64,000 nucleotides of DNA from Debaryomyces hansenii CBS767 (Eukaryota > Ascomycota > Pichiomycetes > Serinales > Debaryomycetaceae): positions 496,001-560,000 of the forward strand of contig NC_006048.2 of NCBI RefSeq assembly GCF_000006445.2, written 5' to 3'. The notes below the pieces were generated by a model. That model had not been told where the DNA came from. It did no database searches and worked only from the letters and a program-made list of their open reading frames with translations. The position numbers and the translations under genes were made by a program. Position 1 is the first letter of the stretch. Each line of letters starts with the position of its first letter. This document shows, in pieces, positions 29,541-40,752 of the stretch.

Positions 29541-31517
29541 TTACATTTGCCAATTAGAGTTAGATGAAAGAAGAACAAGTTTCTTTTTCTTCTTTTGTTT
29601 CCCTTTACCTTTCCCCTTATCGGTTTCTTGTCTATTAATTTCCTCTTTTGCTTTTCTGATCATCTCTGTAGCATCCCAATCGTCACTATCTGAATCACCG
29701 TTCATAATTTCAGCTTTTGGGATCTTAGTACCCCAAATGGTAGTTTGATATTCGCCTACAGAAGAATCGCTACTTATTTCATTGTTATGGCTAGGCTCCA
29801 AGACATTTTCTGAAGAAAGTGGCGGCAATTCACGATGATCAATAATGCTTAAACTTCCGAAGTTTCCACGTTCGATTTGAGAGTCGTAGTAATCGTTCAG
29901 TTCACTACTTCCATTGTTTTCCCGTTCAAAGAAATTCCTGGTTTTAATCTCCTCTTCGTTCATAGCTCTTTTCCTGTCCTTTTCCTCCTTACGGAACTTC
30001 TTGCTTGAATTTTTTGTTCTTTTAAGTAAGTCATTCTTATACATTTGCCAGGTCTCAGGACTAATGAATTCATTTTGCGACCAGTTACATTCCAAAAACC
30101 CAATAGTAGTTCCCAACGGTAGATGCGATAAATATTTATACTTTGTAATTGATGATTCAGGCGCCAATTCTTCGTACCTTATATTCTCTATCTTTGCCAC
30201 TATAGAAGATGGTAAATATGTGTAATTGTTATTATTATTTGTTTTCAATACCTTCATGTCTAATGGAGATAAAACGTAAGTCGACGACGCGTTGAATCCA
30301 GTTTGGTAATAAAAATACGAGTTTGACGAATCCAAATCTTTATTCTTAGAACGGTGATCACCTGCGTATTTTGAAGATTTTCCTTCTATATCTTCATAGT
30401 ATGCCTTCCATTTTGCAATATCTTCATCAATATTTTTAATTGCCAAGTTTGTGAACTTACCATCGTCATTATATAGCAACTTTTCTTCTTCGTATGCAGC
30501 TAAGATTGTTTGTTTTTCCAGTTCATACATATTAAGTAAATAATGTAAATCTCCTTTAAAAATTCTCAGGAATTGTCCAAAATCAGGCATATCCAGAATT
30601 GATTGGTTAACCCATGGAAAACTGTCAATTACCTCATGATATTCTTTGTGGCTACTAGGTAAAGCTAACACTTTATCATGCGGCCGTACCATTAAAGATA
30701 ATACGACTTCATCATTTACTTTTGGAACTTCAAACCTCTCATCTATATTATCAATCAATACGGGTTTAATCTCATTCTTACGTATAACAGAAAAACATAA
30801 CGGACAATCACGGTACTTTTCAACAACAGCTGTATTTTCCCTCTTTTTGAAAACAGGAACTTCACTCTCTAGTAACGACAATAGACATGTTAAACATAAA
30901 ATGTGACCACAAGATGTAATCATTCTAGGTGCTAGAGGCTCATCAGACAAACAAATCGGGCAAGAATTACCCTTTGGTACAACAATTCGCAAAATATCTT
31001 TCGTATCAATAGGCACATTGGGATCTAACTGTTGTGCTTTGTAATCATTTCTATAATCAACCACGAATTTGTAGTTTACATTAATGAACGACATACCTTT
31101 TAAATGTACTTTCGAGTAGAAATAATCCTTAGATTTATGTCCATGAGAATTTGCCGGTCTTGACAGGTTATTGCTGTTCCGTCGTTTGGATTTCAAATGA
31201 CGGCTTTGGTACTCCTTCAGATCTTTGTAAGACTGGAATTCCAACAAATGGTTAATAGAAATCTGATTTTTCCTATTCGTACCGTTAACGGGCTTACCAC
31301 TCTTAATTTGATTCTCTATCTTCTGTGAAAAATCATCATTCAATGTACCAAATTCTTTGCTATATTTCACTTTTTGATTAGGTTTTGGCTTATTCTGTTG
31401 GCTTTTTTTCTTTGACGTCGTCTCCTTAGACTTATCACTCGCGTATCCTCTATTGGGTACATTGGAATCATTCTTGGGAGTCAATGACATAATCAGATCT
31501 TTATTATTAATACTCAT
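29541..31517 (-). CDS. MAG2: RING protein Mag2 (RNF10 family)
   Basis: 658 residues. After a disordered basic N-terminus comes the block YFYSKVHLKGMSFINVNYKFVV typical of RNF10/Mag2. A C3HC4 RING follows, CPICLSDEPLAPRMITSCGHILC...CPLC (about 190-250). The middle contains the conserved HLPLGTTIGFLECNW block, and the end is Lys-rich (KGKGKGKQKKKKK). Family members ubiquitinate 40S ribosomal proteins uS3/uS5 in ribosome quality control; Mag2 acts in 18S non-functional rRNA decay. In S. cerevisiae MAG2 is adjacent to TDA5, so this is partial synteny with SPC2 between them. Confidence 0.85.
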   Translation of the reverse strand: MSINNKDLIMSLTPKNDSNVPNRGYASDKSKETTSKKKSQQNKPKPNQKVKYSKEFGTLNDDFSQKIENQIKSGKPVNGTNRKNQISINHLLEFQSYKDLKEYQSRHLKSKRRNSNNLSRPANSHGHKSKDYFYSKVHLKGMSFINVNYKFVVDYRNDYKAQQLDPNVPIDTKDILRIVVPKGNSCPICLSDEPLAPRMITSCGHILCLTCLLSLLESEVPVFKKRENTAVVEKYRDCPLCFSVIRKNEIKPVLIDNIDERFEVPKVNDEVVLSLMVRPHDKVLALPSSHKEYHEVIDSFPWVNQSILDMPDFGQFLRIFKGDLHYLLNMYELEKQTILAAYEEEKLLYNDDGKFTNLAIKNIDEDIAKWKAYYEDIEGKSSKYAGDHRSKNKDLDSSNSYFYYQTGFNASSTYVLSPLDMKVLKTNNNNNYTYLPSSIVAKIENIRYEELAPESSITKYKYLSHLPLGTTIGFLECNWSQNEFISPETWQMYKNDLLKRTKNSSKKFRKEEKDRKRAMNEEEIKTRNFFERENNGSSELNDYYDSQIERGNFGSLSIIDHRELPPLSSENVLEPSHNNEISSDSSVGEYQTTIWGTKIPKAEIMNGDSDSDDWDATEMIRKAKEEINRQETDKGKGKGKQKKKKKLVLLSSNSNWQM

Positions 31518-31846
31518 TGATGATGAGCCTATTCTCCATGTTAGGACGTCTAAGAAATGTAGGTATCCCGAGAATACAAAAATTGACTATTAAAGTAGTG
31601 GAAATAGATTATAGTTTCACTTCTTTCACGGAAACTTAAACCTATATCTCTCTTCCACAATCAACTAAGATCAGAAAGAATCCTTTGCTTATAGTGATCA
31701 CTAAATAAATCATTAAATGTTGCACGTGTTTTTATTTAACCGATACACGCTAAGAAATTCTGGAGTTATAGTAAGCATTGCCTAAACTAAGAATAGATCA
31801 AACATACCATAGCATAGTCTTTATTTAATAGGTTGAGGATATTACT
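31518..31846. other. Divergent promoter MAG2 / TRE-like gene
   Basis: 329 bp of AT-rich DNA with a CACGTG at 31723-31728. No gene recognised. Confidence 0.5.
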
Positions 31847-34363
31847 ATGAGTGAGAACCACCAGCTGTATGAGAGGGTAAGTTCAAATGAAACAGATATA
31901 CCTAGACAGCCGCCTAATTATGATGATTTGGAGTCTAATCTAGTAGATAGAACCGATAACGGAATAGAGCAGTTTGAGATAGAAGATGAAGATTTCGAAC
32001 AACCAAGAGAAAATGATGGGTTCATGGTACGGGCATCATTTATGACGAAGAAATTTGCAAGTAATTTTAGCGCTAGGGTAATGCATCCGGTAAGCAAAAT
32101 GATTGATCCTATATACGAAGGCTACAGTCATTTTAATCTCTTGTACGAGAAATCCATTTTAAAGTTGGGAAACCCACTAGTGGTAAAGCGTTTGTTATAT
32201 GTTTTTTTCATAATGATCGTCATTTTTTTAATAACAAAATATAACATTAGTGATGGTGTAAATGGTGTGAGTGGAGGAGCATTTTCTTCGGGTAAATTTT
32301 ATGACATAGACATGTTGGCAAATTCAGCCCGTGATTATATTGACGCTAAAGTCATGAAAGAGAACTTGGAATATTTGTCTTCGATGCCACATATAGCCGG
32401 TTCCAAGGGAGATTTGACATTAAGTAAATATGTGCAAAGCTATATGAAGGAGAATGGGATAAAGATGGTTGACTTCGAAGAATTGCAAAGTTTCACAAAC
32501 TATCCAGCTTTTGATAAGAAAAAAACCTACGTTAAGTTAGCGGATGATTCTTATGAAGCAACGTTATACGAGCAAGATAAGAAAGATATGGAATATTTGT
32601 CGTATAACCCTAACTCATTAAATACTAATGATGAGTATGAAAGTTTTTACATATATGGTAACTTCGGCACTCAAGAGGACCTTAAAAATTTAAGAGATCA
32701 TAATGTAAATTTGCAAGATTCAATACTTTTAATCAAGTACGGCGGTTCAATTCCGGATGCAAATAAAATCCAGATTGCACAACAACAAGGTGTGAAAGCT
32801 GTTATTTTCATTAGTTCAAAGTTCGATATAGGAACAGGTGATAATAAAGTAACGCATGATGATGTGATTCAGAAGGAAAATGTTGGTGTTAGTAGATTTA
32901 GTCCAGGGGACGTCTTAACACCTGGCTGGTCTTCTGAGGACGGCTATGTAACTAGATTACCATGGTTCAAGTCACAGACTACTCCTAAAATCCCTACAAT
33001 CCCGATCTCTTGGAAGGATGCTTCGCATTTTATTTCACAGTTGGGTGAAAATGGTGTAAAATTTGATGATGGCTTATATTCGGGCTCGAAGTCCTCTGAA
33101 GCCAAACATAAGATTAAATTACGGATTACGCATGATCAAAGACAAACAAATCAAATCTGGAATATTATTGGATCAATCCCGGGGAGGGAACAAGTAGAAA
33201 AAGGTATTATTATTGGAGCTAGTAGAGATTCAACATGTTTTGGTACGATGTCTACAAATACAGGTACCGTGATTTTACTTGAATTGATTAAAATTTTCAG
33301 TGCATTGCAAAGACAATATAACTGGTCTCCTGCGAGGTCAATATATTTTGCATCTTTTGATGCTTCCGAATACAATTTGGCTGGATCGACTGAATGGATC
33401 GAGAGTAGAAAGGAAACATTGAAAAAGGAAGGATATGCTTATATTGATTTAAGTGATGCGGTAGCTGGTGATGATTTACTGATTAAGTCACATCCGTTCT
33501 TACATAGCGTTATAAAAGATGCTTTGAAGAAGGTGAAGAGTGACAAGGATGACTCCAAGCATAGGCGTGATGACAATAGAATCAGTCTTTATGATCTTTA
33601 TACTCAGCAGAACAAAGGCAGTGATGATATTTCTAACAATTTAATTGACCAAAAAAATTACATTCCAATCATTAATTTGGCGAATATTCCATCATTAGAA
33701 ATTAAGTTCACTGGTTTAAATTATCCTGAAAACTCTTGTTATGACAATTTTGATAATTTTGAAAAATCTGGTGTTGATTCTTCGATGAGCAAGCACAAGC
33801 AACTAGTTGAATTATTATCCAAGATTGCATTAACTTTAGCAGAAGTACCTATTATTCCATATAATTTTGCTAACATGGCAAGTAAGTTGGTCAGTTATTC
33901 CGACGATTTGGAGAATTATGCTAATGCTAAGATAAATCAATATGAAAAGCAGGTCGTACCAATTATGCATTTTACAACTTTACGTAATTCAATAGATAGA
34001 TTAAAGACATCCGGTGTTAGGTTTGAAGAATGGTGCAAAGCATGGAAGCAATTTGTCAAGGAATCATCGGACATTGAGCCTTCCTTATTGGCAATGAATA
34101 GATGGAAGTGGAATGATAATATGATAGAACTAAATGAGAAATTTATTGTCAAATATGTAAAGCCACCCCGCCCAGGGTACGTTAATGTATTATTTGGAGT
34201 ACCATTCCTGGCTCCTGATAATGGCAATGAGGATTATGAGTGGAATACATTCCCTAGTGTTAGGGATTACCTTGAAGTAAATGATTTTGGTAGAGCACAG
34301 CATGAGATTGATCAGTTGGCAAATTTAATTGATTCTGCAGCACAACAATTTTTATTATTGTGA
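31847..34363 (+). CDS. TRE1: Transferrin-receptor-like membrane protein (Tre1/Tre2), pseudo-peptidase
   Basis: 838 residues, type II membrane topology. A PPNY motif (residues 22-25), a binding site for WW domains of Rsp5, sits in the cytosolic tail. One TM helix (about 114-135) is followed by a luminal part with a PA domain (about 240-330), an M28-like domain (about 430-560) and a TFR dimerisation domain (about 670-835). Zinc ligands of M28 enzymes are replaced: GASRDS in place of GGHRDS and ASFDASEYN in place of the Glu-Glu segment, as in the transferrin receptor. Tre1/Tre2 help Rsp5/Bsd2 send metal transporters such as Smf1 to the vacuole. Which of the two it equals cannot be decided. Confidence 0.83.
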   Translation: MSENHQLYERVSSNETDIPRQPPNYDDLESNLVDRTDNGIEQFEIEDEDFEQPRENDGFMVRASFMTKKFASNFSARVMHPVSKMIDPIYEGYSHFNLLYEKSILKLGNPLVVKRLLYVFFIMIVIFLITKYNISDGVNGVSGGAFSSGKFYDIDMLANSARDYIDAKVMKENLEYLSSMPHIAGSKGDLTLSKYVQSYMKENGIKMVDFEELQSFTNYPAFDKKKTYVKLADDSYEATLYEQDKKDMEYLSYNPNSLNTNDEYESFYIYGNFGTQEDLKNLRDHNVNLQDSILLIKYGGSIPDANKIQIAQQQGVKAVIFISSKFDIGTGDNKVTHDDVIQKENVGVSRFSPGDVLTPGWSSEDGYVTRLPWFKSQTTPKIPTIPISWKDASHFISQLGENGVKFDDGLYSGSKSSEAKHKIKLRITHDQRQTNQIWNIIGSIPGREQVEKGIIIGASRDSTCFGTMSTNTGTVILLELIKIFSALQRQYNWSPARSIYFASFDASEYNLAGSTEWIESRKETLKKEGYAYIDLSDAVAGDDLLIKSHPFLHSVIKDALKKVKSDKDDSKHRRDDNRISLYDLYTQQNKGSDDISNNLIDQKNYIPIINLANIPSLEIKFTGLNYPENSCYDNFDNFEKSGVDSSMSKHKQLVELLSKIALTLAEVPIIPYNFANMASKLVSYSDDLENYANAKINQYEKQVVPIMHFTTLRNSIDRLKTSGVRFEEWCKAWKQFVKESSDIEPSLLAMNRWKWNDNMIELNEKFIVKYVKPPRPGYVNVLFGVPFLAPDNGNEDYEWNTFPSVRDYLEVNDFGRAQHEIDQLANLIDSAAQQFLLL

Positions 34364-34565
34364 ATATTTATCAGCTAGTATGTCAACAAGAGCATGGTTA
34401 TAGAGGTAATATTTAGGGTTTATTAATTATCTTATATACATTTATATTAATATAAGCAATTATATGGACAATTCAATTCAGTAATTTTTTCAATAGGCCT
34501 TGAAAGAAAATGCAGCTCGACAAGTTAGCTCCTAAGTTTGAAAAAGTAGAGACTTTTCGAAATTT

Positions 34566-34655
34566 CTCTCGGTGGCCAAGCTGGCTAAGGCGCGAGACTG
34601 TAATGAGTACCTCTAAGTAATCTTGAGATCGGGTGTTCGACTCACCCCCGGGAGA
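34566..34655 (+). tRNA. tRNA-Tyr (GTA), with intron
   Basis: Acceptor CTCTCGG (34566-34572) pairs with CCGGGAG (34648-34654), discriminator A34655. Anticodon GTA is at 34600-34602. A 16-nt intron (34604-34619) follows A37, the eukaryotic nuclear position. The anticodon stem CGAGA/TCTTG and the TTCGACT loop are intact. Almost identical to S. cerevisiae tRNA-Tyr outside the intron. Confidence 0.96.
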
Positions 34656-34656
34656 A

Positions 34657-34664
34657 TTTTTTTT
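34657..34664 (+). terminator. Pol III terminator of tRNA-Tyr
   Basis: A run of eight T residues starts two bases after the tRNA 3' end. Confidence 0.85.
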
Positions 34665-34710
34665 AAATCCAAATCAAATCATATGAACGATCTAACTAAT
34701 ATATTATAGT

Positions 34711-35496
34711 CTATAATTCTACAAACTTTACTAAATCCTCTAAATAATAGTCGCGAGATCTACCTTCATCATCCAAATGTCTTACTGCTTTACATAATTC
34801 AATCAAATATTCCGAGTTTTCACCACTTGGACCCCGGCTAGTCCTGATCTTTTCTCCGGTTTTCTCTATATCTTCTGGTCCAACAAATGACACATTGTCT
34901 GTTGTGCCAATGTAAATCAAGGATTCAATGATATAGTCACCGTTCTTGTTTTTAGGTATATTCTGCATTACTTCTTTTGCGTTCTCAGAGTCGTCACATA
35001 CGTTCAATACGTGAAATGGCACCTTATGCGTAGTGTATCCGTTCTTCTCTCTAATGTCCAAATAGTCCTTCACTTTCGCTACATCATCCGGGCCCACGTA
35101 ATAGGCACATCCCCATACCTTCAAGTCGTCCTCCTCAAGTTTACTTATATTGTGTGTGATATCATGGATGTCTTCCTTACCTAAATCTGCGCTAGAATTG
35201 GTCCTGGACAACAAATCTGTTTCTTGGTACTTGTCACCAGCCTCGTACATGTGTATATCATTATGAAATTTACGATTCTTCTTCAAGTCATCCAACGATA
35301 CTAGTGTAACAACCCTTCCTGGTGCTTCTGGTGTACCCCGGTGATCCGATGAGCTTTGCCAGAATCTCCGGATAAACCCTTTCAAATACCCACTCACCTT
35401 AAATTGGTAGTAGGGAAGTGGTTTGAAAATTAGCGATCCGTATCCTATAACCCACATACCTTCCCCCGAAGGCTTCGGGATTTCATTATTCGTCAT
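34711..35496 (-). CDS. GCG1: Gamma-glutamylcyclotransferase (ChaC type)
   Basis: 261 residues, similar to S. cerevisiae Gcg1 (232). The substrate loop motif is MWVIGYGSLIFKP, followed by GFIRRFWQSSSDHRGTPEAPGRVVTL, both diagnostic of ChaC enzymes. The predicted catalytic Glu lies in DYLDIREKNGY (about 141-151). The enzyme splits glutathione to 5-oxoproline and Cys-Gly in the cytosol. An insertion of charged residues (about 88-115) is larger than in other members. Confidence 0.93.
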   Translation of the reverse strand: MTNNEIPKPSGEGMWVIGYGSLIFKPLPYYQFKVSGYLKGFIRRFWQSSSDHRGTPEAPGRVVTLVSLDDLKKNRKFHNDIHMYEAGDKYQETDLLSRTNSSADLGKEDIHDITHNISKLEEDDLKVWGCAYYVGPDDVAKVKDYLDIREKNGYTTHKVPFHVLNVCDDSENAKEVMQNIPKNKNGDYIIESLIYIGTTDNVSFVGPEDIEKTGEKIRTSRGPSGENSEYLIELCKAVRHLDDEGRSRDYYLEDLVKFVEL

Positions 35497-35931
35497 ATTG
35501 CTAGTATTATCGTCAGTTTAGTTTGTCCATAATCATTTACTCCAGTGCAAATGAAAAATAGTCTTCGATACATATTCGCGCACATAACCGGTACTTCTGA
35601 AATCCAGCCTAAAAGGTAATCTATATATGGCTAATAACAGCTTCAGGAATATATTTTTGCCATATACCATATACGGCAGTATGGCATCATAATATATAGG
35701 TATCGTCATACATGACGACGCAATCCATTTCATTTCATTTAGTCCTCTCCAATAAAGAAGAATACAACACAAAAAAAAATAAAAACAATCTTGGCAATTT
35801 TTTGTGTCATTTTTGACGGAGAACGTTATCTTTGACACTAATTGATATTATAAAGTAATTATTCTTTTAATAAAGTTCCTCTTTTTATATCTCATAATTT
35901 ATAGTGAGAAAAGCGAGAACATAGCATAAAT
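35497..35931. other. Divergent promoter GCG1 / NHA1
   Basis: 435 bp with a purine-rich A-tract (35769-35787, (A)9 and AAAAACAA). No gene or clear factor site recognised. Confidence 0.5.
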
Positions 35932-38862
35932 ATGACTTGGTCTCAGCTAGAGGTATGTGGATTTAAGAGAAAAGAGCAAGTTTTGACCTCCCAAAAACCT
36001 ATTTTTTTTTGGTTGGATGAGATGGTTTACAAGTGGGTTTTGATACTAACAATTTTTTAGCTAGAGAAAGCACATATTGCTTATGCTTGCATTGGTATAT
36101 TTTCTACCATTTTTTCATTAGTGTCTTTATTTGTTAAAGAGAGGTTATATATCGGAGAAGCAACGGTTGCTACCATCGCAGGTTTGATTTTGGGGCCGCA
36201 TTGTCTAGGGTGGTTTGAACCGGTAACTTGGGGAAACAGTGACTATATAACGCTAGAAATATGCCGAATAGTGTTGTGCATTCAAATTGTTGCGGTGGCA
36301 GTAGAATTACCACGAAAATATATGAAGAAGCATTGGTTATCGGTTGCAATATTTTTATTGCCTGTGATGACCTGTGGATGGCTTGTCGTTGGGTTGTTTA
36401 TTTGGGTATTAATACCGCATTTTAACTTCAGTTCGGCATTATTGGTTAGTGCATGTGTGACTGCTACTGATCCAGTGTTGGCAGCAGCTGTTGTTGGTAA
36501 GGGGAAATTTGCCGAGAGGGTTCCTGGTCATTTGAGAAATGTTTTATCGGCAGAATCAGGTTGTAATGATGGTATGGCATTTCCATTCATTTTCTTATCA
36601 TTGAACATCATCCTTCATCCTGGTAATGCTGGTGAAATTGTCAAAGATTGGTTTTTGCTCACCATTTTATGGGAATGCTTCTTCGGGGTTGCATTAGGTG
36701 TGATATTAGGTCTTCTCATGAGATATGCTGTAGCCTTCGCAGAAAAGAAAGGCTTAATTGATAGAGAGTCATTTTTGGCTGTCTTTGTCTTCTTGGCATT
36801 CAATTCGGCTGGTATTGGTTCGATGTTAGGTGTTGATGATTTATTGGTTTCATTTGCTGCCGGTACTGCGTTCGGCTGGAACGGTGATTTTGCAAAGAAA
36901 ACCGAGGAGTCGCATGTTTCAACTGTTATTGATTTGATATTGAATTTATCGTTCTTCGTTTATTTTGGTGCTATTGTACCTTGGCCTGAATTCAATAATG
37001 CTGCAATTGGTTTGAATGTTTGGAGATTAATTATTTTGGCATTAGTGATCATTTTCTTGAGACGTATGCCAGCAGTTCTTATATTGAAGCCTTTCACTCC
37101 TGATATCAAAAGTTGGAGAGAAGCATTATTCTGTGGACATTTTGGACCAATTGGTGTAGGTGCTATTTTTGCTGCAATCTTAGCTCGTAAGGATTTGGAG
37201 GCACATTTCACAAGCGAAGAAACACCTTTGGCACTTTTACCGGAGAATAATTTTCCACATTACCAATTACTCGCATGTATTTGGCCAATTGTTTGCTTCA
37301 TTGTCATTACTTCAATTATAGTTCATGGATCATCGGTGGCTGTTTTAACCTTAGGAAAGCGTCTTAATAGAATGGCTATCACTATGTCTTTTACTACTAC
37401 TAATACGCAAGATCAAGGTCCATCATGGATGTCACGTTTACAAAAATTGGATAAAGCATCAACTTCATTTTCTTTGCATAGAATTGATACCCAAGCACCA
37501 TCTACTGAAAAAGGTCATAAATTACAACAGTCTAACACTGTGGAAACTAGTGGTATTAAAGTCAGGCCAGCGGGTGGAGCAAAAAGGAGAAAGCATAAGA
37601 AGAAGAGAGACCCAAGATCAAGACTTAAGAAATCGTTATCAAGGGCTTCTGCGGATAGCGAGGCTGATGAGATAGTACCTTCTCAAAGACATAAACCCCA
37701 AGCCGAATTTTTGCAATTAGGCAGAACCCCCTCAACAGCGATCAGAACACCATCGGATGAAGAGTCAGAACCTGAATCAGCAGTTGGTATTGATAATTCA
37801 AAGGAAGATTTTGATGATAGCCCAGGCTCGTCGAATTCTATAGAAGTTGTCGCGAATGAAGATCAAGGTAGGATGGTTTTTGCTGTTCCTCCTTATGATT
37901 CACATGGGAGGGTTGAACAAGACGAAGACCAAGATAATGGTAAGGTTTCCTTTGCAAGAAACGCAATGGAGGGCCGTAAAAGTGTTCCATCAACTGCATT
38001 CCAAGAAGGTGAAAAGATTATTATTGAAGATCAAGCGGGTGAGATTATTGAAACTTTGCCTCTTAAATCTTTACAAGGTCAGCCTGAAAATGAAGATGAT
38101 TTAAGTATCCATTCAATGAATTCTCTAAGCCGTCAATTATCAAAATATTCTACAGCACAAAGTGACAGGACTTCTACAGAAACGTCGTTAAATACAAAAG
38201 AAAAGCCAAACTCGCCTCTAGGTAAATTGGCAAGATCATCATCCCTCAGTCTCGGGCGTAAAGGCAAGAGAAAGGGTTATTATAAGAAAAATGATCCTAA
38301 GCACCGTAAAGTATTTGCTCATCAAGTTGATAATTTTATAGTTATTGAGAATGCTGACGGTGATATTATCAGAAGATATAAGGTGAATCGTCATACCGCT
38401 AATAGGGCTAGATCTAATACTGGTAATTCGATGGTTGGCAAAGCATTAAATTTCGTCGGATTAAAGAAAAATAATCCAAAGAATAATGTAGATGCAAACG
38501 ATTTAGAGAAGAATGATATAGAAAATATTTTAATCCCTGAACATGATGATACAAATAATCCAAACCATCCATTAAAAAATCCAAAGTTTGAAAATGCAAT
38601 TGAATCTAAATTAACCAAAATTTTGTTAGACGACAGAAGTAAGAGCTCAAATTTTTTGAGTGTTGGTAATAAATCTGAAACTATACAAGAGGACTCTGAA
38701 AGGGGTGTTTCTGATGATGACTATGATACATCTAGTGGATCTGAAGAGACTGATGAGGATGAAGATCAAGTTTTGGAGGAAACTGACATTGAAAAGAAAA
38801 GAAGGTTGGCGGCCTTGGGTCAAATGCCAACTCATAGACGGAAAGAAGATGAGGAAGACTAA
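35932..38862 (+). CDS. NHA1: Plasma-membrane Na+/K+:H+ antiporter Nha1, spliced
   Basis: Exon 1 is 35932-35952 (21 nt, MTWSQLE) and exon 2 is 36061-38862. The 108-nt intron has GTATGT, a TACTAAC branch (36044-36050) and TTTTAG. The joined N-terminus [21 protein letters not shown] aligns residue for residue with yeast Nha1 (MAIWEQLEVSKAHVAYACVG). The protein has about 940 residues: 12-13 TM helices (to about residue 440) including [14 protein letters not shown] and [14 protein letters not shown] with the ion-binding ND/DP residues, then a long hydrophilic, acidic C-terminal tail. It exports Na+, K+ and Li+ in exchange for protons, and the tail is used for Hog1 and cell-cycle links. Confidence 0.95.
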
Positions 38863-39041
38863 ATATATGGATACATTTTGGACCAATAGCGGTGAACAGT
38901 TTCAAGACTATATATTGTTTTTAGTATTTGGTGTATTATTATAGGTTTAAGCAGTTTTTAAATAGTAAAGTTACATATTTATTCATTAATCAAACATTTT
39001 TTCTTTTGATCCGCAGAGTATAAACTAAATACAGTATAAGA

Positions 39042-40349
39042 TTAATGAGCGGCTTTTGGAGCATCGTTTAATTCCAGTAATGATTTTTCAATCGAATCAA
39101 CACCCTTTAATAAGTCAGCTTCAGATATAACTAAAGGTGGTGCCAATCTAATGATATGGTCGTGAGTCGGCTTAGCTAAAACACCATGGTCTTTCATCAA
39201 CAAGCAGAGATCCCAGGCAGTTCTACCGTTGGTTTTGGAGTCATCAATTACAATGGCACACAATAAACCTTTACCCCTAACTTCTGATATAACGCCGTTC
39301 GACTTAGCCTTTAATTCCTCTAATTTAGAACGTAATAACTCGCCTAATTTATTGGATCTGTCAACTAAGTTCTCGTCCTTGACGACTTGTAAAGCTGCAG
39401 TGGCCACTCTACATGCCAATGGGTTACCACCATAAGTGGAACCGTGCGAACCAGGCTCTAAGCACAACATGATCTTCTTGGAGGACAAGACCGCAGACAC
39501 TGGCATAACACCACCAGAGATTGCCTTACCTAACAAAATGACATCTGGTTTGACATTAGCAGAATGCTCATAGCATAACATTTTCCCGGTTCTAGCAACC
39601 CCGGTTTGGATTTCATCACAGATTAACAAGACATTGTGCTTCTTACATAAAGCTTGCACTTTTGTCAAATAACCTTCTGGTGGAACCACAATACCAGCCT
39701 CTCCTTGTATTGGTTCCAATAAAATTGCGGCAATCTTATCACCAGCATTGTTGAAGGCCTTTTCGACGTCTTCAATTTCCCCATATCTCAACAAGGTACC
39801 CTTTGGTTCGCCAGGAATTTGAGGGCCAACTCCTTGTAAATAAGGTCCAAACTTGGAGGTAGCTTCAGGATCGGTCGACATAGAAATAACCCCTAATGTT
39901 CTCCCATGGAAATTGTTGACGGCCGACAAGATAACAGCCTCGTCTTCAGGAATGCCCTTTTCAACGTAGCCCCATCTTCTGGCCAATTTCAACCCAGTTT
40001 CGACCGCTTCGGCCCCGGTGTTCATGGGCAAAACCATCTCGTAGTCGAAATACTCGGTGATGTACTTGGCAAACACCCCAAACACGTCAGACGAAAATGC
40101 TCTCGAACATAACGTCAATTTTGAAGCCTGGTCAACCAATGCTTCCACAATCTTAGGGTGACAGTGTCCTTGATTAACTGCCGAGTAAGCCGACAAAAAA
40201 TCGAGATATTCCTTCCCTTCTGGATCCCACACATGCGCACCCTTAGCCTTCGTGAATACTACTGGCAATGGGTGGTAATTGTGAGCTGAGTAATCAGTTT
40301 CGTACTTGACAGCAAGCTCTGATGATATGTTAAAGTTTGGACTTGTCAT
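39042..40349 (-). CDS. CAR2: Ornithine aminotransferase
   Basis: 435 residues, with the class-III aminotransferase signature. Blocks: [76 protein letters not shown] and the PLP-lysine [11 protein letters not shown] (Lys275). It converts ornithine to glutamate semialdehyde in arginine catabolism, in the cytosol in yeasts. No mitochondrial targeting peptide is seen. PRO3, the next enzyme on the route to proline, lies 10 kb away. Confidence 0.97.
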   Translation of the reverse strand: MTSPNFNISSELAVKYETDYSAHNYHPLPVVFTKAKGAHVWDPEGKEYLDFLSAYSAVNQGHCHPKIVEALVDQASKLTLCSRAFSSDVFGVFAKYITEYFDYEMVLPMNTGAEAVETGLKLARRWGYVEKGIPEDEAVILSAVNNFHGRTLGVISMSTDPEATSKFGPYLQGVGPQIPGEPKGTLLRYGEIEDVEKAFNNAGDKIAAILLEPIQGEAGIVVPPEGYLTKVQALCKKHNVLLICDEIQTGVARTGKMLCYEHSANVKPDVILLGKAISGGVMPVSAVLSSKKIMLCLEPGSHGSTYGGNPLACRVATAALQVVKDENLVDRSNKLGELLRSKLEELKAKSNGVISEVRGKGLLCAIVIDDSKTNGRTAWDLCLLMKDHGVLAKPTHDHIIRLAPPLVISEADLLKGVDSIEKSLLELNDAPKAAH

Positions 40350-40752
40350 TTTTATCCTAGTTATTCTATTATTGACTAGGGGAGATTCTTTTTCAAACGT
40401 CCATGAAGTACCCAGTTTATATATATTTTGGATTTCTCGGCTTCAATTGCCCAATCAACCTGGGGCCCCTCCTATCGGTCTTTATTTCACTTTAGGGAAT
40501 CGTACCTATTTTTCGTGAGAAATGGTCTTGAATACACCCATTCAAAAGAGTATCCAACCGCGAAGGAATCATAAGGCTAGAGAATAGGCGGGTGTTTCCT
40601 AATTAGGAATAATTAGAAATAGAAGAAATGTGCGTGTATGTACCGCCAATATAGGCACCTTGAGAAGGATAGCCTAAGATGATCAACCTATATTGTTACT
40701 GAAGATAACTAATCACTATCGAATAGGTAGAGAAGAATTGAAATAAAAGAAA
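40350..40752. other. Divergent promoter CAR2 / RNR-regulator gene
   Basis: 403 bp without a gene. It holds a Swi4-type cell-cycle box (40510-40517) and a short GC-rich patch (40456-40474). Confidence 0.5.
40510..40517 (-). promoter_or_regulatory. SCB-type element CACGAAAA
   Basis: TTTTCGTG on the + strand reads CACGAAAA on the other, the Swi4 cell-cycle box consensus. It is about 236 bp before the start of the ribonucleotide-reductase regulator and about 160 bp before CAR2. Confidence 0.45.
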
